DNA of 12,819 nucleotides from Baffinella frigidus (GCA_026770585.1 MU646357.1:539092-551910); one strand, 5' to 3'; numbered from the stretch's first letter, positions 5,372 through 11,763 are shown. Made by a program: numbers and translations. The notes: a model not told the origin generated them from the sequence alone.

Positions 5372-5523
5372 TCATCCGGGAACATAATTAATTAAAAAGA
5401 AAATGGACCCCTATGTGTTCATATGAGGTGGAAGAAGATTGATTAGGGCCCGAAGGAAATTTAATTAGGGCAGAATCCGGTTTGATAGTGCATTTATTTT
5501 AAATTAAACATGTTCCCGGATGA
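5372..5523. mobile_element. TIR element Q (TCATCCGGGAACAT ends)
   Basis: A 152-bp A+T-rich insert in the middle of GGGTTGA repeats. Left end TCATCCGGGAACAT, right end its exact reverse complement at 5510-5523. The ends resemble the P element (TTATCCGGGGAAAC). A truncated related copy (TCATCCGGAAACATG, then TTAATT) is at 6948-6978. Base composition differs sharply from its neighbours. No clear target duplication. Confidence 0.7.
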
Positions 5524-5540
5524 GGTAGAGGGTTGAAGGT

Positions 5541-5607
<67 letters not shown>

Positions 5608-5636
5608 GCAAATTAGAGCTCAGTGTTCAGGGTGCA
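5494..5636 (+). repeat. Left arm of a large inverted duplication
   Basis: TTTATTTTAAATTAAACATG, the Q end, about eleven GGGTTGA heptamers (5529-5607), then the AAATTAGAGCTCAGTGTTCAG flank. The same order occurs reverse-complemented at 6803-6978 with more heptamers. Unit number differs, but both flanks are conserved. Confidence 0.85.
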
Positions 5637-5770
5637 GGGTTCAGGGTTCACTTGAGGGTTTAGGGTTCAGGGTTGCCACACCGGCAAAAATGGAGGTAGA
5701 TTACCAACAGGGGTCAGGGTTTCGGGTTGAGGGATTTAGGGTGTAGGGTTTGAGTTAAGTGGAAGGAGAG
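5637..5770 (+). repeat. Degenerate telomere-like sequence
   Basis: GGGTTCA, GGGTTTA and GGGTTGA variants with short unique words. No gene. This opens a roughly 160-190 bp block that recurs with the MORN fragments at 5772-6203. Confidence 0.7.
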
Positions 5771-5771
5771 A

Positions 5772-5822
5772 AGGCTCGCACCAACAGCGGCTGCCGCTTT
5801 TGAACGGCGTGGACCCGAAGCT
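5772..5822 (-). pseudogene. MORN-repeat fragment (SFGSTPFKSGSRC)
   Basis: The minus strand reads SFGSTPFKSGSRCWCEP. It is homologous to GFGSSSFKSRSRYVGT (5962-6015) and GFGSTSFKSGSRYVGT (6120-6203). The key Y of R-Y-V-G is replaced by C. The 149-codon minus frame over this area (5714-6163) is in a different, low-complexity register and is not the MORN frame. Confidence 0.6.
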
Positions 5823-5961
5823 TTAAGGTTCAGGGTGCATGGTTCAGGGTCTAGAGTCCAGTGTTGTAACAATGGCAAACGTTGACGGTATAGTACCGAC
5901 TGGGTTTCGGGTTGAGGCTTGAGGGATTCAGGGTGTAGGCTTTGAGTTAAGTGGCTGCTAG

Positions 5962-6015
5962 GTGGATAGTACCGACGTAGCGGCTCCTGCTCTTGAACGA
6001 CGAAGACCCGAAGCC
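5962..6015 (-). pseudogene. MORN-repeat fragment (SFKSRSRYVGT)
   Basis: The minus strand reads GFGSSSFKSRSRYVGTI. It is the second of three tandem copies in 5772-6203, each preceded on + by telomere-like repeats. The G of S-G-S is changed to R. A shorter echo, NPVGTIPSTF, occurs near 5880-5905. Confidence 0.65.
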
Positions 6016-6119
6016 GGGATTTAGGGTGTAGAGTGCAGGGTTCCGGGTTCCAGGTTCCGGGTGTAGTGGTGAGGGTGTAGTGGTGAGGGTTTAGAAATTG
6101 CGAGGAAGCTAACAGGTAC

Positions 6120-6203
6120 AGTACCGACGTAGCGGCTGCCGCTCTTGAACGAAGTGGACCCAAAGCCAGTGCACCGCCCCTCCAGCCAGGCTCCCTCGTA
6201 CCT
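6120..6203 (-). pseudogene. MORN-repeat fragment, about 1.2 repeats
   Basis: The minus strand reads RYEGAWLEGRCTGFGS, then TSFKSGSRYVGT. It contains both halves of the MORN consensus: Y-E-G-x-W-x-x-G-x-x-x-G-x-G, then F-x-x-G-x-R-Y-x-G. The open frame extends 6021-6275 (84 codons), but outside this core it is telomere-repeat-encoded. A frameshifted sister is at 6512-6573. Best example of the SFKSGS subfamily. Confidence 0.75.
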
Positions 6204-6384
6204 TGCGTGCATCGATTTCAGCCAGGCGGAATCAACGGAATTAACGCCAGGCCCGACCCTGACCCCGGACACCACACCGTGGGCTTCGCAGATCGGTCCA
6301 CTTCAGCCAGGTCCGACACTGTACGTGTTTAGGGCATAGACTCACGGCGGAGGGGTTCATTCAGAGCGCAGGCACGTACCCCTA
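6204..6384. other. Unassigned sequence, CAGCCAGG-containing
   Basis: Contains three near repeats of TTCAGCCAGG/AACGCCAGG (6216, 6243, 6302), similar to phrases right of 6570 (TTCAGCCTGAA). A 64-codon plus frame crosses it without recognisable motifs. Confidence 0.3.
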
Positions 6385-6510
6385 CCACGCCAGAGGGCTC
6401 GAGGGAAACCGACGTCTTATCCACGTCAGATCTGACGTCGTTGACTTTAGGGTTCAGGGCATGTCCCCTGAAAGATGTCAAACGTGGATGTTTCGAGCCC
6501 TCTGGCGTGG
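6385..6510 (+). mobile_element. TIR element family H, copy 1
   Basis: A 126-bp element with perfect 18-bp ends, CCACGCCAGAGGGCTCGA and TCGAGCCCTCTGGCGTGG. The interior includes CTTATCCACGTCAGAT and AAAGATGTCAAACGTGGATG. Flanks are TA and TC, so a duplication is not clean. It sits immediately next to a MORN fragment (6512-6573). Related copies: H2 11201-11326, H3 2891-2974. Confidence 0.8.
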
Positions 6511-6511
6511 T

Positions 6512-6573
6512 CCCCTCACGCCACCCGAAACCGGCGCATCTGCCCCTCCAGCCACCCCCCCTCGCACTGCCCT
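6512..6573 (-). pseudogene. Frameshifted MORN-repeat fragment
   Basis: The minus strand starts QCEGGWLEG, homologous to RYEGAWLEG at 6120-6203 with Y changed to C. After one extra base (GGGGCAGATG against GGGGCGGTG) the homologous continuation GRCAGFGW is in another frame, and the original frame soon meets TGA. This is direct evidence of pseudogene decay. Confidence 0.65.
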
Positions 6574-6630
6574 CGATGCATTTCAGCCTGAAACCCAACC
6601 CTGACAAGTTCAGCCTGAACCCACACCCTG

Positions 6631-6769
6631 CCACTTAGCAGCGGCCGAGGACCTTTTCGCCTTGAATTCAAGGTGAAATCCCAGTTAGGTTCCAGGGCAA
6701 TGGGTAAGATTCTGGCACAAATTGTTTAGATGGACTGTATCCGTGAAGCCCCCGGTGGCTGCTACGTGG
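6631..6769 (+). mobile_element. TIR element family J, copy 1
   Basis: A 139-bp element with ends CCACTTAGCAGC and GCTGCTACGTGG. The interior has GGTTAGGTTCCAGGGCAAT-like and TTTAGATGGACTGTATCCG segments. Copies are J2 (7494-7632, inverted), J3 (11093-11181, truncated) and J4 (11764-11901). A stray CCACTTAGCA end sits at 6796. Confidence 0.8.
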
Positions 6770-6802
6770 AACCCGAACCCTTCGGTCCGGGTTCCACTTA
6801 GC

Positions 6803-6978
<176 letters not shown>

Positions 6979-7027
6979 GCCACGCCGCTTCGCGCCTCAC
7001 ATCCACGTTTCGAGTTGACTGCGCAGT

Positions 7028-7188
7028 CCACACAGCGGACTTCGAAGGGCTTTCAAATAACCCCTAAGCGATAAGACCTAGGACCCTACGGTAGGAAATC
7101 CGTAGGAGTATAGGGGGGTTCCTACGGATAAGGTCACGGAAAGGTGGCCCGATTTGGGCCGAAAATCCCTTCGTAGCCCGCTGTGCGC
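7028..7188 (+). mobile_element. TIR element family C, copy 3
   Basis: Starts CCACACAGCGGACTTCGAAG and ends near CGTAGCCCGCTGTGCG, with the last G-G mutated. It shares AAGCGATAAGACCTAGGACC and TTCCTACGGATAAGGT with C4. A motif resembling CGTTTCGAGTTGAC occurs on both sides (7005-7018, 7198-7211) and again at 7634. Confidence 0.75.
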
Positions 7189-7220
7189 CTACCATCGACG
7201 TTTCGAGTAGACGGCGTAAT

Positions 7221-7410
7221 CCACGGCAGGTCATCAGTCAGAACTTCAGGATGCACCAGTTCGTTTCGTGGTACTAAATGGTACGTAGCCACCCGGCGAC
7301 ACGCAACTCCTCGTCCTTTCCACGTCCTGTTCGAACACATTTTTTTCGGATCCGGGTACAAAAATTTAAAAAGACTTCTAACTGAAATTCTCACAAATGA
7401 CCTGGCGTGG
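7221..7410. mobile_element. TIR element family F, copy 2
   Basis: A 190-bp homologue of 4383-4573 with intact ends CCACGGCAGGTCAT and ATGACCTGGCGTGG. Flanks are AT and CA, so the duplication is no longer visible. Overlapping frames of 105 and 122 codons on opposite strands are element sequence. Confidence 0.75.
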
Positions 7411-7493
7411 CAACAGTGTGCGGTTCTGACCCCGGACAGTAGGCTTACCACTCAGTTGGCTTCGAAGGAGAATCCTCCTCAAGACTCGACCCT

Positions 7494-7632
7494 CCACTTA
7501 GCAGCCACCGGAGGCTTCACGGATACAGTCCATCTAAACCATTTGTACTAGAATCTTATCTATTGCCCTGGAACCTAACCGGAATTTCGCATTGCATTCA
7601 AGGTGAAAAGGAACTCGGCCGCTGCTAAGTGG
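7494..7632 (-). mobile_element. TIR element family J, copy 2 (inverted)
   Basis: A 139-bp reverse-orientation copy of J1 and J4, ends CCACTTAGCAGCCACCGG and GGCCGCTGCTAAGTGG. Same interior landmarks reversed (CACGGATACAGTCCATCTAA). Confidence 0.8.
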
Positions 7633-7918
7633 CGTTTCGAGTTGACTACGCTTACTACCAGTATTGCTCAACAATTCCTGCAAGGCCCTCGTACCTGCCA
7701 TTGGTCGAGAGCGCGGCCCACCGAGACAAATGTCGAGAGTGGAACGTCTCAAAGCAAGAGTGGAACCTCTGTTAACTTACAAAGTAACAGTGGATTTCAG
7801 CCGCGTACCTGTACTCGATCGATGCCAGACTTCCCACTAACCACAAGACACACAATCGTGGGTGAAATTGAATCGGGATTCATCTGAGACGAGATGGTCA
7901 CCTCCCCACTCGACCTCC
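7633..7918. other. Unassigned sequence with weak MORN-like and 15-bp repeats
   Basis: The minus strand at about 7673-7720 reads WAALSTNGRYEGLAG, which fits a MORN half but is isolated. On +, AGAGTGGAACnTCT occurs at 7734 and 7758. The 94-codon plus frame is S/T-rich without recognised motifs. Just before A2, CTCCCCACTCGA is duplicated (7902-7926). Confidence 0.3.
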
Positions 7919-8049
7919 CCACTCGAGAATGCTGGATGATCCTATTTACATGTGGGGTTGTAAATATTTGTACCAGGATAGGGTGTTCCAACCTCGCGCC
8001 TGGCCAATATATCAACGAAAGTTACTGCACAAATGCCCACTTTTAAAAG
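7919..8049 (+). mobile_element. TIR element family A, copy 2, right end lost
   Basis: Starts CCACTCGAGAATGCTGGATG and follows A1 through TTGTACCAGGATAGGGTGTT, GAAAGTTACTGCACA and CCCACTTTTAAA. It then breaks off into the 8061 minisatellite without the AGCATTC terminus. Confidence 0.75.
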
Positions 8050-8060
8050 CACATCGGTAA

Positions 8061-8325
8061 AAGTTGGCGAATAGAAGGACCAAAGTTGGAGAATAGAAGG
8101 ACTCAAGGATTTAGTTAAATCGGGATTCGCGTAGGGGGGGCGGCACCTCCGGCCGTCAGCCCAGGTCATCATTCCGAACATAAAATACATGTACGAGTTT
8201 ACAACACCTTTTCTCGAACAAACGTAAAATTTGGAGAATAGAAGGACTCAAGTTCGAGAATAGAAGGACTCAAGCATGTAGTTACGAAAAGAAGGACTAA
8301 AGCTGGAGAATAGAAGGCCTCACGG
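8061..8325 (+). repeat. GAGAATAGAAGGACTCAAG minisatellite in two clusters
   Basis: Two units at 8061-8108 and four at 8229-8322, each about 19-27 bp with core GAATAGAAGGAC. A MORN fragment (8137-8190) lies between the clusters and a near-identical MORN fragment follows the second, so minisatellite plus MORN was tandemly duplicated. Confidence 0.8.
8137..8190 (-). pseudogene. MORN-repeat fragment (MMTWADGRR), copy 1
   Basis: The minus strand reads YFMFGMMTWADGRRCRPP. T-W-A-D-G-R-R followed by C (Y in better MORN units) is the second half of a repeat. The 82-codon frame 7942-8190 includes it, but the remainder derives from minisatellite and element A2. Sister at 8343-8406. Confidence 0.6.
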
Positions 8326-8342
8326 ATGTAGATTCATGTGAG

Positions 8343-8406
8343 GGGGGCGGCACCTCCGGCCGTCGGCCCAGGTCATCATTCCGAACCCCGTCATCTTATC
8401 GTCCTG
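8343..8406 (-). pseudogene. MORN-repeat fragment, copy 2, abutting element A3
   Basis: The minus strand reads QDDKMTGFGMMTWADGRRC. It contains K-M-x-G-x-G and T-W-x-D-G-R-R with correct MORN spacing. Upstream (to the right on +) the frame stops at the boundary of element A3, beyond which a third copy of the same coding segment occurs (8608-8653). Confidence 0.7.
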
Positions 8407-8597
8407 CCACACGAGAATGCAAGAGGGGCCTATTTAAACCCAAGATAATTTTATATGTAGCATTTGTGTAGTAACTTTCATTGCCCTTGGAGCCACTGAA
8501 GCCATGCGTAGGCCAGTCACGAGGTTGGAACACATTATCCTGGTACAAATATTTACAGCCCCACATGTAAATGGGATCCTCCAGCATTCTCGAGTGG
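8407..8597 (-). mobile_element. TIR element family A, copy 3 (inverted)
   Basis: A 191-bp complete copy in reverse orientation, ends CCACACGAGAATGC and AGCATTCTCGAGTGG. It lies between two copies of the DDKMTGFGMM MORN segment. Flanking dinucleotides (TG, AC) do not match. Confidence 0.8.
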
Positions 8598-8607
8598 ACG
8601 GGGTTAG

Positions 8608-8653
8608 GTCTTCAGCCCAGGCATCATTCCGAACCCCGTCATCTTATCGTCAT
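8608..8653 (-). pseudogene. MORN-repeat fragment, copy 3, frameshifted
   Basis: The minus strand reads HDDKMTGFGMM as in copy 2, then loses one or two bases (ATGATGCCTGGG against ATGATGACCTGGG), so the W-A-D-G part is out of frame and a TAA follows. Direct sign of decay. Confidence 0.65.
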
Positions 8654-8924
8654 GAAAAAAAGGTTAAATCCACAGTAAAGACCCGACCCGCTTTTCTCAC
8701 CGCCCAGTGGACTACGAATTCCCCACTGCACCCAGAATCTGGAAGTAACGTGTTTATTTCCCCACTGGACCCAGAATCTGGGTGCAACATTATTTCAGCC
8801 ATTTTCAAAATGGCTAAAATAAGTGAAATGGGACGAGGCGCCTTTTACAATGAAAACCTCGTGGTCAACCGTGTGGATGGCGACTCGCAGTTCTCTATCG
8901 CAATTCTGTACATCAAGACTCCTG
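8654..8924. other. Unassigned sequence with a direct repeat and a hairpin
   Basis: CCCCACTGCACCCAGAATCTGG (about 8721-8742) is repeated at about 8761-8782. A perfect-looking stem, TTATTTCAGCCATTTT against AATGGCTAAAATAA, lies at 8790-8822. The plus frame 8504-8953 (149 codons) spans element A3 and this area and has no recognisable domain. Confidence 0.35.
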
Positions 8925-9068
8925 CGACTCGGTGGGCTTCGAGGGGGATTTGAATTTGGGGCTGGATTCTAGGGTGTTACGTGACCAAATTGACACCAGA
9001 AAATCCTTCAAGTTAATCATCTCTAGGCAAGTTGACTTTTGTTGAAAGGTCCGTAGTCCACCGTGTGG
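8925..9068. mobile_element. TIR element family B, copy 2
   Basis: A 144-bp homologue of 1275-1411. The left end is mutated (CGACTCGGTGGGCTTCGAGG), and the right end GTCCGTAGTCCACCGTGTGG is identical. Shared interior: TACGTGACCAAATT and GTTGACTTTTG.TGAAAGG. Confidence 0.75.
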
Positions 9069-9100
9069 ATAGTCTCCATGTCTCCATCATAGGCAGCGTT
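9069..9100 (-). pseudogene. Possible MORN fragment (AYDGDMET)
   Basis: The minus strand reads AYDGDMETI next to element B2. It resembles R-Y-D-G-D-Y-E at 10474-10577 and the split site at 9366-9530 (TAGTCTCCATCATAG is shared). Very short, so tentative. Confidence 0.3.
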
Positions 9101-9144
9101 TGATTGTTTTCGTGGCCAACAGATACGAACCCCGCTCCAGCATT

Positions 9145-9346
9145 CCACGCCAGGTCAGAAGTCGAATTTTCATTTTTACCACACGATCTGAAAGTAAAGT
9201 TGATTCTGCCCGGGAAACACGCCAAAAGTGTTGGGGGTTGGAGCTCTTTGCCACCGCAATAATGTCTTTAAATAAGAATGTGTACCAGGATAAGCCATCT
9301 ATTGCGAACGAGTGTGTATGAAAATCCCACTTCTGCCCTGGCGTGG
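9145..9346. mobile_element. TIR element family G, copy 1
   Basis: A 202-bp element, ends CCACGCCAGGTCAGAAGT and ACTTCTGCCCTGGCGTGG. The interior shares CCCGGGAAACACGCCAAAAG and TTGGAGCTCTTTGCC with G2. It also contains TGTACCAGGATA, as in family A. The ends match family F. Confidence 0.75.
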
Positions 9347-9365
9347 CCTATGTAGATATTTCATG

Positions 9366-9530
9366 CAGCTTTCCTCACCTCGTACCACGCCAGACTGGAG
9401 GAGGGGGTTGATTGTTTTCAACTGTATCATTTAAAGATTGTCAACTTTTGAAAACTACTGCCTTGAGGGGGAATTGACTTTTGGCGACCCCTTCCAAGAC
9501 TCTGGCGTGGTAGTCTCCATCATAGCACCG
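9366..9530 (-). pseudogene. MORN codons split by element I
   Basis: The minus strand right of the insert gives RCYDGDY (9511-9530) and left of it EVRKAA (9366-9382). Removing 9385-9510 plus one TA restores the same reading as at 10079-10127 and 10474-10530 (YDGDYEVR). Only these few codons remain. The interruption point is within the Y/E codons. Confidence 0.6.
9385..9510. mobile_element. TIR element family I, TA duplication, inserted in MORN sequence
   Basis: A 126-bp element with ends CCACGCCAGA and TCTGGCGTGG and TA on each side (9383-9384, 9511-9512). Empty sites CCTCACCTCG-TA-GTCTCC exist at 10084-10100 and 10481-10498. The interior has TGTATCATTTAAAGATTGTC and AATTGACTTTTGG. Termini shared with family H, interior different. 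Confidence 0.85.
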
Positions 9531-9583
9531 GGTATCTCGAAACCGGGAAAGCTTAAATAATATATACAGAGAGTGCATAGCAT

Positions 9584-9773
9584 CCACGCAAGGTCATAAG
9601 TCGGATTTTCATTTTACTACACCATCTACGGGTAAAGTTGATGATACCCGGGAAACACGCCAAAAGTGTTGGGAATTGGAGCTCTTTGCCGCCGCTACAA
9701 CGTTTTTTTGAACCACGAAATACTTTTAGCGCGAAACATTGCGTATGAAATTCCCACTTATGACATGGCCTGG
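9584..9773. mobile_element. TIR element family G, copy 2
   Basis: A 190-bp homologue of G1, left end CCACGCAAGGTCATAAGT, right end ACTTATGACATGGCCTGG. It differs from G1 mainly in the centre (9710-9745). Non-coding. Confidence 0.75.
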
Positions 9774-9796
9774 CCACTTGAGACGTGATGGTGGTG

Positions 9797-9888
9797 AATC
9801 AAAAGTCAACTCAATGGCAGAATCCTTCAAATCGAAGGATTCCGCCAAAAGTTGACGGTGCGGGCAGGGGGAGTTGACTTTTGCGATT
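9797..9888. mobile_element. Small foldback element with AAAAGTCAACTC ends
   Basis: AATCAAAAGTCAACTC at 9797-9812 pairs with GAGTTGACTTTTGCGATT at 9871-9888. A second stem, GAATCCTTCAAATCGAAGGATTC, is nested at 9821-9843. Two more CAAAAGTCAA words follow (9943, 9974). GTTGACTT is also an interior word of families B, H and I. Confidence 0.55.
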
Positions 9889-9999
9889 GCCTCCCCTAGG
9901 TATGCAGAGAGGAAACCACGCAGGGCTGGAGGGGGGGGTATTCAAAAGTCAATTTGTCAAGAGAAACTTGGATTCAAAAGTCAATTATAGGGAGAAAAC

Positions 10000-10127
10000 G
10001 GCTCCAACGGCGCCCCAATGGCTCAAAGGGCGCCCCTGGAATACCCCCACGTAGCGCCCTGTGTAGGCTTATAGAGTGTCTTCCTCACCTCGTAGTCTCC
10101 GTCGGAGCGCCCGCCAGCCTTCCACGT
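10000..10127 (-). pseudogene. MORN-repeat fragment (TWKAGGRSDGDYEVRK)
   Basis: The minus strand reads TWKAGGRSDGDYEVRK at 10079-10127. In a second frame it reads GRYVGVFQGRPLSHWGAV at 10006-10059. Both have MORN spacing (W-x-x-G-G-R-x-x-G-x-Y; R-Y-x-G-x-F-x-G). The frame change between them marks a pseudogene. It contains an unoccupied target for element I (TA at 10093-10094). Left of it are CAAAAGTCAA repeats, right of it element A4. Confidence 0.6.
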
Positions 10128-10153
10128 CATGAAAGAACTCAACGTTTGAACAA

Positions 10154-10344
10154 CCACACGAGAACGCTAGAGGGGCCAATTTAAAACAGATGTGATTTTA
10201 AAAGTGGGCATTCGTGTAGTAACTTTCGTTGATTGGTCACGTAACTCTGCGAAATTAGCTCAGTCGCGAGGTTAGAATACCCTATCCTGGTACACCTTTT
10301 TACAACCCCGCATGTAAATAGGTACCTCCAGCGTTCTCGAGTGG
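10154..10344 (-). mobile_element. TIR element family A, copy 4 (inverted)
   Basis: A 191-bp reverse copy, ends CCACACGAGAACGCTAGAG and CCAGCGTTCTCGAGTGG. Full interior similarity to A1 (reverse), including ACTCTGCGAAATTAGC. Followed by TATGCAGAGAGGAA, a phrase also at 9901. Confidence 0.8.
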
Positions 10345-10366
10345 TATGCAGAGAGGAACGCTGATC

Positions 10367-10471
10367 TATCCCTCAAGTGACCAGTAGGCTCATACGCCCT
10401 ACCGTAGGACCCTAGGACCTGCCTAGGACCTCTAGGTCCTCAAATTTGGGGGCATGGCCACTTAAGGGATA
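10367..10471 (+). mobile_element. TIR element family D, copy 3
   Basis: A 105-bp element, TATCCCTCAAGTGACC to GGCCACTTAAGGGATA, with the family core AGTAGGCTCATACGCCCTAC. It lies two bases from the following MORN fragment. Confidence 0.75.
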
Positions 10472-10473
10472 AG

Positions 10474-10577
10474 CTATGAGCCTCACCTCGTAGTCTCCGT
10501 CGTAGCGCCCACCAGTTTTCCACGTCATGATGCCAACGCCGTGCTTCCTGCACACGCGTTCCGGGTTCAAATCCTCT
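10474..10577 (-). pseudogene. MORN-repeat fragment (KHGVGIMTWKTGGRYDGDYE)
   Basis: The minus strand reads EDLNPERVCRK, then HGVGIMTWKTGGRYDGDYE. It keeps every MORN landmark (H-G-x-G, W-x-x-G-G-R-Y-x-G-x-Y). It is the left member of a tandem array of this coding unit (others at 10664-10760, 10984-11092, 11182-11200, 11902-11955). Its upstream side is cut by element L1. Downstream the frame enters element D3. The longer minus frame 10440-10904 is in another register here, so the annotated MORN reading is not one continuous ORF. Confidence 0.75.
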
Positions 10578-10652
10578 TTGTCGAGACCCCTGGTTTGTAC
10601 GGCAGGTCGCTGGATTCCGGCGATCTCCAGTACAAATCAAGGGGGTCGAAAA
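10578..10652. mobile_element. Small TIR element L, copy 1
   Basis: About 75 bp. GTCGAGACCCCTGGTTTGTAC pairs with GTACAAATCAAGGGGGTCGA, with a conserved GGTCGCTGGATTCCGGCGAT centre that folds on itself. It separates CAAATCCTCT from TGCGACCACGAA. In 10984-11092 the two flanks are adjacent (CAAATCCTCTCTGCGGCCAC), which shows the insertion. Right edge uncertain by about 10 bp. Confidence 0.7.
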
Positions 10653-10663
10653 ACACGATTTGC

Positions 10664-10760
10664 GACCACGAACAGGGCTGGTAGGTGCAGGGTCTGTCTT
10701 CCAGGCCATGATGCCTACACCGTGTTTCCTGCACACGCGTTCCGGGTTCAAATCCGCGAG
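10664..10760 (-). pseudogene. MORN-derived tandem unit (RVCRKHGVGIMAWKT)
   Basis: The minus strand reads ADLNPERVCRKHGVGIMAWK, then TDPAPTSPVRGRK. It has H-G-x-G and W-K but continues with a P-rich linker instead of G-G-R-Y. In the minus direction it precedes 10474-10577, from which it is separated only by L1, so the two were one tandem coding array. Plus-strand frames here (132 and 64 codons) are weaker: copy-to-copy changes do not favour third codon positions. Confidence 0.6.
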
Positions 10761-10983
10761 GGGTCTCCTTTCGGGTTTACATCCAACCCAGGGGAGGGGG
10801 GCAAAGAGACCCCTGGGCAAAGAGACCCCAAACGACGAGCTGCATCTCTTGTAAAGCAAGAAATGCGGCGATCTTTTCGGGTACGAGAAACGGGACGGGT
10901 ACAACGGAGTAGACTAAAAGTCTAGCTCGTTCCTCCCCTTTTCTCAGCGACCTTCCAAAAGACCCCGGCTGTCGAGACCCCCG
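10761..10983. other. Unassigned spacer with a hairpin
   Basis: Contains GCAAAGAGACCCC twice (10800, 10817) and a stem GCTGCATCTCTTG/CAAGAAATGCGGC (10840-10867). An L-like start, GTCGAGACCCCC, occurs at 10971. No gene recognised. Confidence 0.35.
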
Positions 10984-11092
10984 ATAACGCGTTTCGGGTG
11001 CAAATCCTCTCTGCGGCCACGAAGAGGGCTGAAAGGTGCAGGGTCAGTCTTCCACGTCATGATGCCTACGCCGGGCTTCCTGTACACGCGTT
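10984..11092 (-). pseudogene. MORN-derived tandem unit, copy without element L
   Basis: The minus strand reads RVYRKPGVGIMTWKTDPAPF, then SPLRGRREDLHPKRV. It shows two successive units joined directly and so gives the pre-insertion state for L. H of H-G-V-G is P here. Upstream it is cut by J3 at 11093. A 62-codon frame (10944-11132) contains it but has no supported start. Confidence 0.6.
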
Positions 11093-11181
11093 CTACTAAG
11101 CAGCGGCCGAGTTCCTTTCCGCCGTAATTCAAGGCGAAATTCTGGTTAGGTTCCAGGGCAATCTGGTTAGGTTCAAGGGCT
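11093..11181 (+). mobile_element. TIR element family J, copy 3, right-truncated
   Basis: Begins CTACTAAGCAGCGGCCGAG and follows J4 to GGTTAGGTTCCAGGGCAAT, then repeats TCTGGTTAGGTTCAAGGGC and ends. It splits the MORN-derived phrase ACACGCGTTC / CGGGTTCACATCC, which is continuous at 10550-10574. Confidence 0.7.
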
Positions 11182-11200
11182 TGTCGGGTTCACATCCTCT
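11182..11200 (-). pseudogene. Remnant of MORN-derived unit between J3 and H2
   Basis: CGGGTTCACATCCTCT is the stretch of the unit that joins 10561-10577. Here it is isolated by a J insertion on its left and an H insertion on its right. Confidence 0.6.
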
Positions 11201-11326
11201 CCACGCCAGAATGATCGAGGGAAACCGACGCCTTATCCACGTCAGATTCTACGTGGTTGACTTAAGTATTCAAGGAGTTTCCCTCGAAAGATGTCAAAAG
11301 TGGATGTTTTGAGTGCCCTGGCGTGG
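11201..11326 (+). mobile_element. TIR element family H, copy 2, CT duplication
   Basis: 126 bp, CCACGCCAGAATGATCGA to TTGAGTGCCCTGGCGTGG. Flanked by CT (11199-11200, 11327-11328). The undisrupted sequence ATCCTCTTTGTCGAG is present at 10571-10585, so the duplication and the insertion point are exact. It is inserted precisely at the junction with L2. Confidence 0.85.
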
Positions 11327-11328
11327 CT

Positions 11329-11402
11329 TTGTCGAGAACCCTGATGTGTACGGCAGGTCGCTGGATTCCGGCGATCTCCAGTACAAATCAGGGGGGTCAA
11401 AA
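11329..11402. mobile_element. Small TIR element L, copy 2
   Basis: Near-identical to L1 (GGCAGGTCGCTGGATTCCGG centre unchanged), followed by the same downstream word, TGCGACCA.GAA.AGGGCTGG (11416-11435). L was therefore already present when this segment duplicated. Confidence 0.75.
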
Positions 11403-11444
11403 AAAAGAAGCGATATGCGACCAAGAAGAGGGCTGGCCACTTAG

Positions 11445-11607
11445 CCACACAGCGGACTTCGAAAGGATTCCCGAATAACCCCCTAAGCGATAAGACCTAG
11501 GACCCTACGGTAGGCAACCCGTAGGGACATAGGGGGGTTCCTACGGATAAGGTAACGGAAACTCGGCCCGAAATGGGCCGAAAACCCCTTCGTAGTCCGC
11601 TGTGTGG
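11445..11607 (+). mobile_element. TIR element family C, copy 4 (reference copy)
   Basis: 163 bp, CCACACAGCGGACTTCGAAA to CTTCGTAGTCCGCTGTGTGG, complete at both ends. The interior has CCTACGGTAGGCAACCCGTA and the palindromic GGCCCGAAATGGGCC. Flanks are AG and AT, with no clean duplication. Confidence 0.8.
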
Positions 11608-11763
11608 ATGAATCAAGAGCGGTCTCCTCTCAAGAGTGCACATTTTGACACGCCAGGGTTTGCTGATGTTACACATCCCGGGATAAGTCCCAAACCAACC
11701 ACCCGCGTCCCTCCACCCTGCCCTCCACTTGAGAAACTTCAACTCACCACTCTCATCTCGAAA
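11608..11763. other. Unassigned sequence between C4 and J4
   Basis: Open on both strands: the plus frame 11602-11820 gives DTPGFADVTHPGISPKP, the minus frame gives AGWRDAGGWFGTYPG. Neither is recognised. The minus peptide has W- and G-spacing faintly like MORN, but not enough to call. Confidence 0.25.

Noticed and set aside
5714-6163. 149-codon minus-strand open frame as a protein gene
   Set aside because: The peptide is built from telomere-like heptamers (LHPKSLNPKP-type repetition) and is in a different register from the MORN codons it overlaps.
8504-8953. 149-codon plus-strand frame as a gene
   Set aside because: It begins inside element A3, runs through a MORN fragment on the wrong strand and into element B2. 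No domain is recognised.
10557-10574. tRNA-type B box (GGTTCAAATCC) suggesting a tRNA-derived SINE
   Set aside because: Flanking bases do not form a T-arm stem, no A box is seen, and the phrase is explained by the minus-strand codons D-L-N-P-E-R of the MORN-derived unit.
10440-10904. 154-codon minus-strand and 132-codon plus-strand frames as genes
   Set aside because: Both run through elements D3 or L1. MORN similarity switches frame within the minus ORF, and changes between repeat copies show no third-position bias in the plus frame.
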